Positions 1 through 8,305 of a DNA stretch of 37,440 nt are shown one piece after another. Position 1 is the first letter of the stretch. Each line of letters begins with the position of its first letter. The notes under the pieces were generated by a model. It saw only the letters and a list, made by a program, of their open reading frames with translations. It had not been told where the DNA came from and searched no databases. The stretch lies in assembly GCA_026002695.1 (NCBI GenBank), contig BOCB01000011.1:1-37440 (forward strand). Reading direction: 5' to 3'. This stretch comes from Synergistales bacterium. Its GTDB lineage: Bacteria > Synergistota > Synergistia > Synergistales > Synergistaceae. The translations under genes and the position numbers were made by a program.

Positions 1-48
1 GGCGCGCTGTATAATAAGACTCATGCTAATATTAAGGAAGTGAGGAGA

Positions 49-954
49 ATGTCCATTTGGCGTGACGACGAAACGCTCAGGATTATCGACGTAGGGCCGG
101 ATAAAATAAACAGGCTTAATGATCGGTTTGCCAAATATCTTCTCACCGGGCCTAAAAGCAAGCCCGTTCTGATTGATTTTATCAACGAAGCCCTTTTTCT
201 TGACGGCGCTGACAAGATCGTCGATCTTGAGATTATTTCCGGCGAACTGGTTCAGGATGCCGCCGGAATGAAACTTTCCGTCCTTGATGTTTCCGCAAAG
301 CTGCTGGACGGACGCACAGCCGACATCGAGATTCAGGTGGTCAACCACCGTGACTTCCGCAAGCGAGGTCCTTTCTACTGGGCTATGCGCCATGCGAAAA
401 AACTCGAAGCCGGCATGGTCTACGCGCAGATAAAGCCCACGATAACGATATGCCTGCTTGCGTTCGACCTCTTTGAAGAGGAAGAAGCGTACCGTAACTC
501 CTATAGCATCCGCAACGACAAAAGCGGCAATCGTCTGTGCGAGGATATGCAAATCATATATTTGGAGCTGCCCAAGTTTCTGAGGTATTTGGGAGAGGGA
601 CGCCCCCAAACCGGGCTGGAGAGATGGATGTTGTATTTCTCAAACGAGGAAGGTGAGCGTATGAACAAGGCGGTGGCGGAAAATCCCGCTCTCGGGACCG
701 CGAAGGAGATAGAGTCTGTTTTCTGGGCCGACGCGAAGGAAAGAGAACGGTATTTCGCGCGTCAGCGAGCGTTATTGGACGCCTACAGCGACGAACATAC
801 GCATGAGTACCTGCTGGCTCAGGCAGTAGCTCAGGCGAAAGAAGAAGGGAAAGAAGAAATGGCGAGAAATCTTCTGGCTGTAGGAATCTCTCCGGACATT
901 ATCAAGCAAAGCTCCGGACTGTCCGTAGATAAAATTCGGGCTTTGATGAGCTGA
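49..954 (+). CDS. Rpn family PD-(D/E)XK nuclease / putative transposase
   Basis: About 301 aa. It resembles the Rpn (recombination-promoting nuclease, PDDEXK_2) family, DNA endonucleases often annotated as putative transposases. The N-terminal half has the expected layout: an opening NDRFAKYLLTG segment, then LIDFINEAL, and a core strand pair ending in DIEIQV, which supplies the acidic/ExQ part of the active site. The C-terminus is charged and helical (QAVAQAKEEGKEEMARN) with a short terminal helix (SPDIIKQSSGLS), as in other members. I prefer the ATG at 49 because AAGGAAG lies 8 nt upstream; a GTG at 40 is in frame. It stands alone on the plus strand with no inverted repeats visible. Nuclease activity is a family inference. 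Confidence 0.8.
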   Translation: MSIWRDDETLRIIDVGPDKINRLNDRFAKYLLTGPKSKPVLIDFINEALFLDGADKIVDLEIISGELVQDAAGMKLSVLDVSAKLLDGRTADIEIQVVNHRDFRKRGPFYWAMRHAKKLEAGMVYAQIKPTITICLLAFDLFEEEEAYRNSYSIRNDKSGNRLCEDMQIIYLELPKFLRYLGEGRPQTGLERWMLYFSNEEGERMNKAVAENPALGTAKEIESVFWADAKERERYFARQRALLDAYSDEHTHEYLLAQAVAQAKEEGKEEMARNLLAVGISPDIIKQSSGLSVDKIRALMS

Positions 955-1034
955 CACGACGAAGAAGATAGGCTGTATGAGGAAAGAGAGACGCAGCGCG
1001 GATTACGAAATGGTGAGGGTTTTGTATGGAAAAA

Positions 1035-1676
1035 TCACCGTTTTCTGATAACCGTCTCGGCTTTCATCGCGATTATTGATGACAGCAAGCCCGCCGTTAT
1101 CGCCTCCGGTACGCCGTGGGCGATTATGACCGTGAGTATCAGGCCGTATATCCATTCCGCGGCTTTGCCGACAGCCTCGGCGTACTGCGGACCGAAGATC
1201 ATGTATATGAGGTTCATGACGAGCAGCGTGTTGGTGAGCGAACCGGCGATCCCGGCGGAGAACGACGCGATATATCTGCGGACATGGCCGCTCTCGTTTC
1301 CTGCGAGCATACGATTGACGTAATAAGGGACGACGCCGGTGAGTATGCGCGGGATGAAGCATACCGCGAGCGCCCAGAGGCTGCCGCTGTCGGTGCCCGG
1401 CACAGGCATGAGCGGAGTGAAGCAGAATGACATGACGGTCGGGGATATGACCGCGCGTATGAAACTCCCCAGGCCGAACATGAAGCCGAGCAGCGCGCCC
1501 ATCTTCGGGCCGAGCAGCAAGGAGCCTATTATCACCGGAACGTGAACTATGGTCGCGTTCATAAAGCCCAGAGGAATGAATCCAAGGGGGGTAAAGGTCA
1601 TTATAAAGATAATCGCCGCAAAGAGCGCGAATACGGCGATAGCCCTCGTGCGTTCGCTTTTCATGTTGTGTTCCAA
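1035..1676 (-). CDS. ECF transporter substrate-binding (S) component
   Basis: 213 aa integral membrane protein with about six hydrophobic segments and short loops, matching the S subunits of energy-coupling factor vitamin transporters. The segments ATIVHVPVIIGSLLLGPK and GALLGFMFGLGSFI are typical of the group often linked to pantothenate or other vitamin uptake, but the substrate cannot be read from sequence. No ATPase (A) or T subunit is nearby, so it probably shares a common ECF module. The start is taken as TTG at 1676 because GGGGGAG lies 9 nt upstream; an ATG four codons later is the alternative. It is the second gene after the glycosyltransferase at 1698, with a 21-nt gap, so the two are probably cotranscribed. 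Confidence 0.8.
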   Translation of the reverse strand: MEHNMKSERTRAIAVFALFAAIIFIMTFTPLGFIPLGFMNATIVHVPVIIGSLLLGPKMGALLGFMFGLGSFIRAVISPTVMSFCFTPLMPVPGTDSGSLWALAVCFIPRILTGVVPYYVNRMLAGNESGHVRRYIASFSAGIAGSLTNTLLVMNLIYMIFGPQYAEAVGKAAEWIYGLILTVIIAHGVPEAITAGLLSSIIAMKAETVIRKR

Positions 1677-1697
1677 TGTTTTTAACTCCCCCGCACG

Positions 1698-3017
1698 TTA
1701 TTTCCGCGCCATTTGTTCGAGAGAGAGGCTTCTCGTATGTTCGGTCTTGACCCACGTTCCCTGCTCTCTCGACAGGAATATCGCGCGGAAAAGTATCGGT
1801 ATCCAGGTCAGGCCGAACCAGAAGTAGGCGGGAGCCGCCTTCACGTAGGCGAAGGTGAGGCGCTTGCTCCGTATCGACGGGCCGACGACGGCGCAGAATA
1901 TGCAAAAGAGGAACGTCGAGAACACAGGCAGCCCCACGAAGACGACCCACTCCAAGAATGTTTGCGGCGTGTTCTTGCCGAGCGTTGGGAAGAGGACGGC
2001 ATTGTTGATCACGGTGTAGGCCATGCCCGCCACCGTCGACAGCAGGGCGACGCAAGCCTTGGCCGGAGCTATAAGATACAGGAGAAGGTCGAGGTACTGA
2101 AGGCGTCCGGTCGAAAGGAACGCGCGGAGCGCGCGCGGAGCGTACTGCCTGCACACCCAGTAGTGTCCCTGCATCCAGCGTGTGCGCTGTTTGTAGGATA
2201 TGTTTATATCCTGCGGCTTCTCGTCATATATAACTGCGCTGTTGTTCCAGTGTACCTTGCTCCCCGACAGTATTATGCGCGTCGACATTTCGAGGTCCTC
2301 GGTAAGGCTCTCCAAATTCCAGCCGATCCGCAGCAGCGTGGCTGCCCTTATGACGAGCCCCGTCCCGCCAAGCGTACAGGAGAGACCGCATATTCCGCGC
2401 GCGAGCTGCCAAAAGCGGTTCGTGAACCAGTACGCCAGCGCGTAGGATTGCGTCAGCCAGTTGTCGTCGGGGTTCTTCACGTCCAAAACGCCCTGTATGG
2501 CCTCGGCGGTCGGGTTCTGCTCCATGTAGTCGTTCATTCGCGCGAGGAAGTCCTTTTCGGCGAGGTTGTCCGCGTCGAACATGGCGAGCGCGTCGAAGTT
2601 CTCCATCGGTATACGGGTGAGCGCCCAGCGGACGTTCCACGTCTTGCCGTTCTTTGAGGTGTCCGTGCGTATCAGAGGCTCGGCCCCTATACGGCGCGCG
2701 ACCTCTTCGGTGTCGTCCGTGCAGTTGTCGCAAGATACGAACACGCGATAGCAGTTTTTAGGGTAGCTCTGCTCTTTAAGGCTCTCCAACAGGGGCGCGA
2801 GGACGCTCCCCTCGTTGTGGGCGGGTATGAGAACGGCGAAGCGCCTGTACCGCGACGCGGGCGGCAGGTTCTTCTGCCTGCGGCAGCCCATGCAGGCGAC
2901 TATGAACTGATAAACCGCGTCGAGCGTGAGCAAACCTATAACGCTGTAAAGACAAAATTGTACGAGCCACCAGCTCCACCATATAGTCCAATAATATATC
3001 TCATCGAAACTGCTCAT
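1698..3017 (-). CDS. Membrane-bound family 2 glycosyltransferase
   Basis: 439 aa. An N-terminal membrane segment (about residues 10-40) is followed by a cytoplasmic GT-A domain starting FAVLIPAHNEGSVL. The active-site motifs are in order: FDADN (the D-x-D metal/nucleotide site), TED (catalytic base region) and QRTRWMQG (the QxxRW motif of processive GT2 enzymes). Several transmembrane helices follow in the C-terminal third. This layout fits enzymes that polymerise or transfer a sugar at the inner face of the membrane (N-acetylglucosaminyltransferase or cellulose-synthase-like). The acceptor and sugar are unknown. The ribosome binding site is weak: a run of G lies about 15 nt upstream of the ATG. 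An ECF S component follows in the same operon, with no obvious functional link. Confidence 0.85.
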   Translation of the reverse strand: MSSFDEIYYWTIWWSWWLVQFCLYSVIGLLTLDAVYQFIVACMGCRRQKNLPPASRYRRFAVLIPAHNEGSVLAPLLESLKEQSYPKNCYRVFVSCDNCTDDTEEVARRIGAEPLIRTDTSKNGKTWNVRWALTRIPMENFDALAMFDADNLAEKDFLARMNDYMEQNPTAEAIQGVLDVKNPDDNWLTQSYALAYWFTNRFWQLARGICGLSCTLGGTGLVIRAATLLRIGWNLESLTEDLEMSTRIILSGSKVHWNNSAVIYDEKPQDINISYKQRTRWMQGHYWVCRQYAPRALRAFLSTGRLQYLDLLLYLIAPAKACVALLSTVAGMAYTVINNAVLFPTLGKNTPQTFLEWVVFVGLPVFSTFLFCIFCAVVGPSIRSKRLTFAYVKAAPAYFWFGLTWIPILFRAIFLSREQGTWVKTEHTRSLSLEQMARK

Positions 3018-3207
3018 AATTTTACACGTTTACCCCCTAATAAATAAGCCTTCTCAAAAGTTAAGATTTTATCCCTATATCAATATTTTCATAATTTACA
3101 TAAGATTATGATACCCCACATTTTCAAACCGTCAACAGGTTTTTGCCTTTTCTCCGAAGATCGAATGACTGATTTTTCCGCTGCTGCGGCAATCTTCTCA
3201 AAAAGCC

Positions 3208-3237
3208 TTGAAAACAGGTGCGTCATTGTGATATATT
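3208..3237 (+). promoter_or_regulatory. Sigma-70-type promoter of the SprA-like gene
   Basis: TTGAAA at 3208-3213 and TATATT at 3232-3237 are separated by 18 nt. The predicted start is near 3244, giving a leader of about 40 nt with GAGGAG at 3269-3274, nine nt before the ATG. The rest of the divergent region 3018-3207 is AT-rich and presumably also holds the promoter of the minus-strand glycosyltransferase, which I could not place. Confidence 0.6.
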
Positions 3238-3283
3238 TTGTTATGGTAAGTAACGACTCTCTAATTACGAGGAGTGAATAGAT

Positions 3284-4297
3284 ATGAACGTCAGCTCGCC
3301 GTATTCTGATTCAGGGATGATACGCGATACGGATAATTTCAAGCCCGCGCGCGGGGCAACGAGGACGGATGACGCGAACTACGACGCTATCCGCAAGATG
3401 GCGTCGCGGCTTCTGACCCGGGACACGCAGGACGTCAAGGTGTCCGCCGATTTCGCCGCCGCCGAGCGTCAGGTCTTGGCGCGGGAGAGCGCGATAAAGG
3501 CGTCCGCGGCAGGCGGGAATACCAATACGACATACTCATACGCGACGGGGCCTGACGGCAGGAAGTATATAACCGGCGCAGAGGTGTCGGTGGTGGGTTC
3601 GGAAGACGTGCTCGACTCAGTGCCGGGCGGCGGCAGAACGGCGCGGAGTGCCGGAGAGCGCGTATCTTACAAGCAGGATTATTCAGAGACGGACAACAGC
3701 GCTCTCTCACGTGAAGCGAGCGTAAACACGAGGGACGAGCGCATACAAAAGGCCGTCGCCGATATGGAGGCAAGACAATCGCGCGTAATCGCCCATGAGG
3801 CGGCGCATAAGGCGGCTGCCGGGCGTTTCGGAGGCCCGGCGTCTTACACGTACACTACGGGCCCCGACGGCAAGCGGTATATAACGGGCGGCGAGGTACC
3901 CATAAGCACTCCCGCGACGAACGATCCGAAGGAAACTCTGCGCAACGCGAGGCAGGTTATGAGTGCCGCGATGGCTCCCGGAGACCCGTCGGGCGCGGAT
4001 ATAGCGGCTTCAGTGTCCGCCGCGCAAATGGCGGCGGCGGCGAGAGCAAGAATAGCGTCGGGCGAGATGGAAACCGACACCGCCGGTATAAGGGGCAGTA
4101 TATCGCAAAGCCGTTACTTCAACGGAAGCGCGCGCAAGGCATATAACTCCAATCTGTCGCCGAGGGGGCTCTGGACGTCGGTTGATGGATTTGGTCCAAG
4201 AGCGGTCGAACAGGAAGATGACATTGAATATGATTCCGGCGCTAATAACGCGAATAATAATTTCCGCAAGGGAGAATATTTCGACGTCGCCGCGTAA
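3284..4297 (+). CDS. SprA-like putative metalloprotease with duplicated core
   Basis: 337 aa, resembling the SprA-related / putative metalloprotease CJM1_0395 family. The family core is clear at about residues 165-212: the zinc-site motif HEAAH (HExxH), then YTYTTGPDGKRYITGGEV. The same core occurs once earlier, at about residues 65-108 (YSYATGPDGRKYITGAEV), but there the expected HExxH reads RESAI and cannot bind zinc. The protein therefore looks like an internal duplication with one active and one degenerate unit. There is no signal peptide. The N-terminus is polar and the C-terminus is low complexity and Asn-rich. It has its own promoter and a terminator downstream, so it is probably monocistronic. 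Protease activity has not, to my knowledge, been shown for the family. Confidence 0.7.
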   Translation: MNVSSPYSDSGMIRDTDNFKPARGATRTDDANYDAIRKMASRLLTRDTQDVKVSADFAAAERQVLARESAIKASAAGGNTNTTYSYATGPDGRKYITGAEVSVVGSEDVLDSVPGGGRTARSAGERVSYKQDYSETDNSALSREASVNTRDERIQKAVADMEARQSRVIAHEAAHKAAAGRFGGPASYTYTTGPDGKRYITGGEVPISTPATNDPKETLRNARQVMSAAMAPGDPSGADIAASVSAAQMAAAARARIASGEMETDTAGIRGSISQSRYFNGSARKAYNSNLSPRGLWTSVDGFGPRAVEQEDDIEYDSGANNANNNFRKGEYFDVAA

Positions 4298-4304
4298 AAA
4301 AAAT

Positions 4305-4398
4305 AAACGGGCGGCCAAGGGTGGTCACCCCTACGAATATGGTAGATTGCGGGCAGAGGGTTATTTATGCGCAGTAGGGGCGACCGCCCCCGGTCGCC
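4305..4398 (+). repeat. GC-rich dispersed hairpin repeats (family B copy plus GGCGACC hairpin)
   Basis: The stretch at 4305-4335 (AAACGGGCGGCCAAGGG, ending in CCCCTACG) matches the reverse complement of 31306-31337 and resembles 6875-6902. A second hairpin, GGCGACC/GGTCGCC with a 6-nt loop, lies at 4379-4398. Both lie in the untranslated gap before the LigB-like gene. Confidence 0.6.
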
Positions 4399-4422
4399 TG
4401 CAATTTTTCCTTGTGGCGGGAT

Positions 4423-4457
4423 GTGGGGGCGAGGAGCCCCCACGGTTTTTTTATTTA
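4423..4457 (+). terminator. Intrinsic terminator after the SprA-like gene
   Basis: An 8-bp stem GTGGGGGC/GCCCCCAC with a 5-nt loop (4423-4443) is followed by GG and a T-rich run, TTTTTTTATTT. The core of the hairpin recurs in inverted orientation at 21211-21226, so it may also belong to a dispersed hairpin family. It sits only 20 nt before the next start codon. Confidence 0.65.
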
Positions 4458-4475
4458 AGTAAGGACGGTGATTTC

Positions 4476-5273
4476 ATGTCGTGGATTTGGGCGGCGGTGA
4501 TGCCGCATCCGCCTATTATAGTTCCGGAAGTCGGGCGGGAGAGAGCCAAGGACGCGGCCATCACGCTGGCGGGAGTGAGCGCTCTGACGGATAGGCTCGG
4601 CGGCGCCGCGCCTGACGTGTTGCTCGTCCTGTCGCCTCATCAGCCGTATTCGATGGGCTCTCTTGCCGTCAATGGAGCGGCCGCCGCGTCGGGGAGCTTC
4701 TCTCCGTTCGGCGCTCCGTCCGTGGAGTTCAGTCTGCGGACTTCAATCGGCGGCGTCGATTCGCTTGCCCCTTATTTGGATATGAACGGCATAAAGGTAT
4801 CGCTGTACGAGTCGCGCGACCTTACCCATGATCAGGGCACGACGGTGCCGCTGTACTTTTTGAGGGAACGCTTCAAGAATCTGCCGGACGTTATATTATC
4901 AAGTCCCATAGGGCTCGGCATCAAGGACGCCTTTTCGCTCGGAAGAACCCTCGCGGGTTACGACGACGGGAAAAAGTGGGCACTGCTGGCGAGCGGCGAC
5001 CTGTCGCACAGATTGAAGCAGGGAGCTCCCGCAGGATACAGTCCCCGCGGAGCCGAGTTCGACGCCGCAGTCGTCAGCGCACTTAGGGCGAGGGACGCGG
5101 CCTCGCTGCTCGAAATGCGCCGCTCGTTCATAGAGGACGCCGGTGAGTGCGGCCTTCGCTCAGTGCTGGCGATGATAGGGCTTTGCGCGGAACTCGACTG
5201 GCGCATAGACGTATTATCCTATGAAGGGCCGTTCGGGGTGGGTTACTGCAACGCTGTGGGGGAGGCTGTATGA
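4476..5273 (+). CDS. Class III extradiol dioxygenase-like (LigB/MEMO-type) protein
   Basis: 265 aa. The fold signature is that of LigB/MEMO proteins. Candidate metal ligands are His11 in MPHPPIIVPE, His55 in LSPHQPYS, His118 in LTHDQGTTVPL and His178 in GDLSHRL. In many anaerobes this domain is fused to or encoded beside an AMMECR1 domain and a radical SAM protein (the AmmeMemoRadiSam system). Here the AMMECR1 gene starts one base after this stop codon and the radical SAM gene follows. The ATG at 4476 is chosen because the homology begins there; AAGGA lies 10 nt upstream. The reading frame stays open upstream into the SprA-like gene but shows no homology there. The biochemical reaction is unknown. 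Confidence 0.8.
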   Translation: MSWIWAAVMPHPPIIVPEVGRERAKDAAITLAGVSALTDRLGGAAPDVLLVLSPHQPYSMGSLAVNGAAAASGSFSPFGAPSVEFSLRTSIGGVDSLAPYLDMNGIKVSLYESRDLTHDQGTTVPLYFLRERFKNLPDVILSSPIGLGIKDAFSLGRTLAGYDDGKKWALLASGDLSHRLKQGAPAGYSPRGAEFDAAVVSALRARDAASLLEMRRSFIEDAGECGLRSVLAMIGLCAELDWRIDVLSYEGPFGVGYCNAVGEAV

Positions 5274-5274
5274 G

Positions 5275-5808
5275 ATGGGCGAACCGCATCCGTATGTAGT
5301 ATTGGCGAGGGAAACCGTGCGTAGGTTTCTCACTCACGAGAAGGAGCTGTCCTCCGGTTTGGAGATAGCGCCCGATGGCGGCATATGGAACATACCGCGC
5401 GCCTGCTTCGTGTCGATAAAGAAGAATAACGGAGACCTGCGCGGCTGTATAGGAACGATAGAGCCGGTTAAACCGCGATTGGACGCGGAGATAATGGCGA
5501 ACGCCGTCTCATCGGCGACGAGGGATCCGAGGTTTGACCCGATAGAGGCGCGCGAGCTGGACGGGCTGGTATTTTCAGTCGATGTTCTGAGCGAGCCGGA
5601 GCCTGTGAGGGATATATCGGAGCTCGACCCGAAGAAGTGGGGCGTGATAGTCTCGTCCGGCTACAGGCGCGGCGTTCTGCTGCCCGACTTGGAGGGCGTC
5701 GGCACCGCAGAGTATCAGTTGGAGATAGCCGCCCGCAAAGCCGGAATACACGACATTAACGGAGCAGTGATCGAGCGCTTCACCGTTGATAGATATTCAG
5801 AAAAATGA
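5275..5808 (+). CDS. amrA: AMMECR1 domain protein (AmmeMemoRadiSam system protein A)
   Basis: 177 aa, a single AMMECR1 domain. The hallmark LRGCIGT motif is at residues 58-64, in the context NNGDLRGCIGTIEP, followed by the conserved segments AVSSATRDPRF and VDVLSEPEPV. The start is ATG at 5275: GGGGGAGG lies about 10 nt upstream, and PYVVLARETVRRFL matches the family N-terminus. It is translationally coupled to the LigB-like gene, with one base between stop and start. This domain is often the C-terminal half of a LigB-AMMECR1 fusion, so the pair here is the split form. Its role with the radical SAM partner is not established. Confidence 0.88.
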   Translation: MGEPHPYVVLARETVRRFLTHEKELSSGLEIAPDGGIWNIPRACFVSIKKNNGDLRGCIGTIEPVKPRLDAEIMANAVSSATRDPRFDPIEARELDGLVFSVDVLSEPEPVRDISELDPKKWGVIVSSGYRRGVLLPDLEGVGTAEYQLEIAARKAGIHDINGAVIERFTVDRYSEK

Positions 5809-5862
5809 AGGCGAAAGCTGAATCGGGCGACCAATGGCCGCTCCTGCTTTTGACTTTTCAAA

Positions 5863-5915
5863 CGGGGCCAAGGGGGGCACGCACCCCCTTGCGGGGGTGC
5901 GGGGGCAGCGCCCCC
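5863..5915 (-). repeat. GC-rich palindromic repeat, family A
   Basis: Read on the minus strand this contains CCCCCGCACCCCCGCAAGGG, then GG, a few variable bases, and CCCCCTTGGCCCCG. A matching copy in the opposite orientation is at 25366-25410. It forms two adjacent hairpins (CACCCCC/GGGGGTG and GGGGGC/GCCCCC) with no T run. It lies between the AMMECR1 gene and the preferred start of the radical SAM gene. Confidence 0.7.
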
Positions 5916-5923
5916 ACGGTCTA

Positions 5924-6796
5924 ATGTCCTCACGGCCTCGCTGGTGGACCGCGAGCGGGGACGCCGCGCAATGCGGTCTCTGTTTTCACGGCTGCCTGAT
6001 AAAAAGGGGCGGGACGGGGCTGTGCGGCGCGAGGGGCTTTTCGGAGGACGGCTTTGTGTCGCCGTATCTCGGCAGATTCGCGTCGATAGCCGTCGATCCG
6101 ATAGAGAAGAAGCCGCTCTATCACTGGAGGCCCGGCAGCAGGATACTCTCCCTCGGCGGCGTCAGATGCAATTTTTCCTGCCGGTTCTGCCAAAATCACT
6201 CGCTCTCCGCCCCCGACATGAAGCTCGTTGCCTCCGGTCTGAGGGAGGTACCGAAGGAGGAGCTCGCCGCCGCGGCGCGCAGGCTCGGCGTTCCGTCGGT
6301 GGCGTATACGTACAACGAGCCGACCCTTCAAGCGGAGTACATTGCGGACGCGGCGCGCGCGCTCAAGGACGAGGGCATAGCGTCCGTCATGGTCACGAAC
6401 GGCTCGTTCTCGCGCGAGGTGTGCGAGGAATTGATCACCGTAATTGACGCCATGAACATAGACATTAAAACGTTCGGCGAGAAAAATTACGACGGTCTGT
6501 CGGGCGGGCGCGGGACGCTTCGCGCCGTGACGGATAACGTGGAGCGCCTCGCGGGCGGCGGGGTTCACGTTGAGCTGACCAACCTCGTTGTTCCCGGGGT
6601 GAGCGACGACGAGGCCGATTTCGAGGCGATGATCGATTGGATAGCGGGTGTCTCGGTCAGTATGCCGCTGCACATATCGAGATACTTTCCGGCGTACAAA
6701 TATGACGCGCCTCCGACCGATGTCGGGCTGATGAAAAAATTCAAGAGGATCGCCGAAGGGAAATTAAAGTACGCGCATCTCGGCAATGTGTGGTAA
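5924..6796 (+). CDS. amrS: AmmeMemoRadiSam system radical SAM enzyme
   Basis: 290 aa from the ATG at 5924. The radical SAM cluster motif CNFSCRFC has Cys82, Cys86 and Cys89 (CxxxCxxC). It is preceded by the family's extra cysteine block CGLCFHGC and a CGAR motif (Cys17, 20, 24 and 34). The segments DPIEKKPLYHW, FCQNHSLS and YTYNEPT are typical of AmrS and pyruvate formate-lyase-activating-like enzymes. The frame is open to an ATG at 5834, but the extra 30 residues are mostly encoded by the palindromic repeat and do not resemble the family. No good ribosome binding site precedes 5924, so the repeat may have displaced the original one. It is the third gene of the LigB/AMMECR1 cluster. The substrate is unknown. 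Confidence 0.88.
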   Translation: MSSRPRWWTASGDAAQCGLCFHGCLIKRGGTGLCGARGFSEDGFVSPYLGRFASIAVDPIEKKPLYHWRPGSRILSLGGVRCNFSCRFCQNHSLSAPDMKLVASGLREVPKEELAAAARRLGVPSVAYTYNEPTLQAEYIADAARALKDEGIASVMVTNGSFSREVCEELITVIDAMNIDIKTFGEKNYDGLSGGRGTLRAVTDNVERLAGGGVHVELTNLVVPGVSDDEADFEAMIDWIAGVSVSMPLHISRYFPAYKYDAPPTDVGLMKKFKRIAEGKLKYAHLGNVW

Positions 6797-6874
6797 AATG
6801 CCGTAACATGAGTATCAGGTTGGCCAAGGTGAATCGTGCGGCCGGGGGCTGAAGAACGGGCGGCAGAGGTTAAA

Positions 6875-6902
6875 AAACGGGCGGCAGGATGCCGCCCCTA
6901 CT
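6875..6902 (+). repeat. GC-rich hairpin repeat, family B
   Basis: GGGCGGC and GCCGCCC flank the loop AGGAT, followed by CCTACTG. The same hairpin, including the loop, occurs inside the giant phage gene at 35727-35754, with one loop change at 37071-37095. A partial copy precedes it at about 6856-6864. The 140-nt gap 6797-6936 holds nothing else recognisable. Confidence 0.7.
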
Positions 6903-6936
6903 GTATTTTAATAAATAATATTTCGGGAGGTTTGCA

Positions 6937-8274
6937 GTGAGGAATTTTATACATAATCTATTCGCGCTCGTTATGGGTTCTCTCATATTATTTGCTTCAT
7001 GTACGTCCGCGTTTGCCGCGCGGGGCGTCGAGGATATCGGGCGTTTCCCTCAGAGGATGGACGCTTACCTGACCGCCGCTCCGGACAGGCCGATCGTCCC
7101 CTACGATGAACAGCTCGTCTACGCGGGCGAGTACAGGACGCGGTTTTTCATGCCTTGGACGGAGGCCGATCTTGCGTACCTCGATATATCCGTTGACAAA
7201 CTCGCGTCGTTCGGGAACGCCTTCGCCAAAAAGACATACTTCACGGGCGACGGCAAACCCTTCCCCCCCAAATTAATGGCAAGCCTCATCGAGGACGGGA
7301 CTGTGAGCGTCCGGCTGCCTCTGCGAAGCGCCATATGCGTGGCTGACGCGGACGCGAGGCTGCTGCCCGCCAACACGCCCCTGTACGGCTCGGCGGCGTC
7401 GGCTGTGGGCGCGCGAGGTCTGCTCAAAGCCGATGAGCTTCAGAACTCCGCGATAAAGCCGGGCGATCCGCTCGCGGTGATCGCGGAGTCGCGCGGAGGC
7501 AAGTGGCTTTTTGCGGCGACAGGTTCATTCATCGGCTGGGTGGAGCGCGAGAAAGCCGCGTTCGTCGACGAGGACTTCAAGGACAGATATATGTACGCCT
7601 CTTATTCGGTGTTCGTTAAAGACAACGTTCGCGCATCGATAGAGGGAAGGAACATCCTTATAAAAATGGGCGCGATATTCCCGTTGGACGGAGACAGCGT
7701 TCTTGTGCCCGCAAGGGATCCCGACGGCACGGCAAGGCTTGTGCGCTATAAACCGAGGCCGGGCGACACAGCGCCCTTTCCCCTGCCGTTCACGTATAAG
7801 CTGGCTGCGAGAGCGGTCGGCGAGATGCTCGGCGAGCCATACGGGTGGGGAGGCAGCGGCGGCGCGCGCGACTGCTCGGCGGCGACTAAGGACTACTTCG
7901 CGGTATTCGGCGTCTGGCTGCCGCGGAACTCCGGCGAGCAGGCAAAGACGGGCGTGTCCGTACCCCTGAGAGGTCAGTCTCCCGACAGCAAGATACGGAT
8001 TATAACAGAGAGCGGCGTACCGTTCGCGACGCTGATACACATGTCAGGGCACATAATGCTTTACATCGGCGTTTACAACGGCGAGCCGGTCATCGCGCAC
8101 AACGCGTGGGGTGTGCGCGTGAACACGCCGGACGGCAAGGCCGGCCGGGCCGTGATAGGAAAAATGGCTGTTACAAGCCTGCGCCCGGGCCGCGAGATAA
8201 AGAACAGACCGAAGTCGAGCCTGCTCATAGACAACATTTCGAGCCTTGTATACCCGATAGGCGGGGTAAGATAA
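6937..8274 (+). CDS. Secreted NlpC/P60 peptidase with SH3 domains
   Basis: 445 aa. It starts at GTG 6937 with GGGAGG 6 nt upstream. The N-terminus is an export signal; cleavage could be signal peptidase I after TSAFA, or lipoprotein-type at Cys22 (LFASC), which I cannot separate. The N-terminal region (about 30-110) resembles the NlpC/P60 stabilising domain, and an SH3-like region follows (RLPLRSAICVADAD through GSFIGWVEREK). The catalytic domain has Cys313 in GGARDCSAATKDYF, His372 in MSGHIMLYIG and His388 in IAHNAWG, a plausible Cys/His/His triad. Family members cut gamma-D-glutamyl links in peptidoglycan, so a periplasmic cell-wall role is likely. It stands apart from the radical SAM gene, 140 nt downstream. 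Confidence 0.88.
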   Translation: MRNFIHNLFALVMGSLILFASCTSAFAARGVEDIGRFPQRMDAYLTAAPDRPIVPYDEQLVYAGEYRTRFFMPWTEADLAYLDISVDKLASFGNAFAKKTYFTGDGKPFPPKLMASLIEDGTVSVRLPLRSAICVADADARLLPANTPLYGSAASAVGARGLLKADELQNSAIKPGDPLAVIAESRGGKWLFAATGSFIGWVEREKAAFVDEDFKDRYMYASYSVFVKDNVRASIEGRNILIKMGAIFPLDGDSVLVPARDPDGTARLVRYKPRPGDTAPFPLPFTYKLAARAVGEMLGEPYGWGGSGGARDCSAATKDYFAVFGVWLPRNSGEQAKTGVSVPLRGQSPDSKIRIITESGVPFATLIHMSGHIMLYIGVYNGEPVIAHNAWGVRVNTPDGKAGRAVIGKMAVTSLRPGREIKNRPKSSLLIDNISSLVYPIGGVR

Positions 8275-8305
8275 ATCAGTATTTCATTAGGAGGACTATA
8301 TTATT

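Noticed and set aside
3440..4080. Minus-strand frames opposite the SprA-like gene
   Set aside because: Low-complexity Pro/Arg or Ala/Ser composition and no recognisable domain; shadows.
4182..4475. N-terminal extension of the LigB-like protein
   Set aside because: The frame is open upstream through the SprA gene and a terminator, but the homology begins at MSWIWAAVMPHPP (4476).
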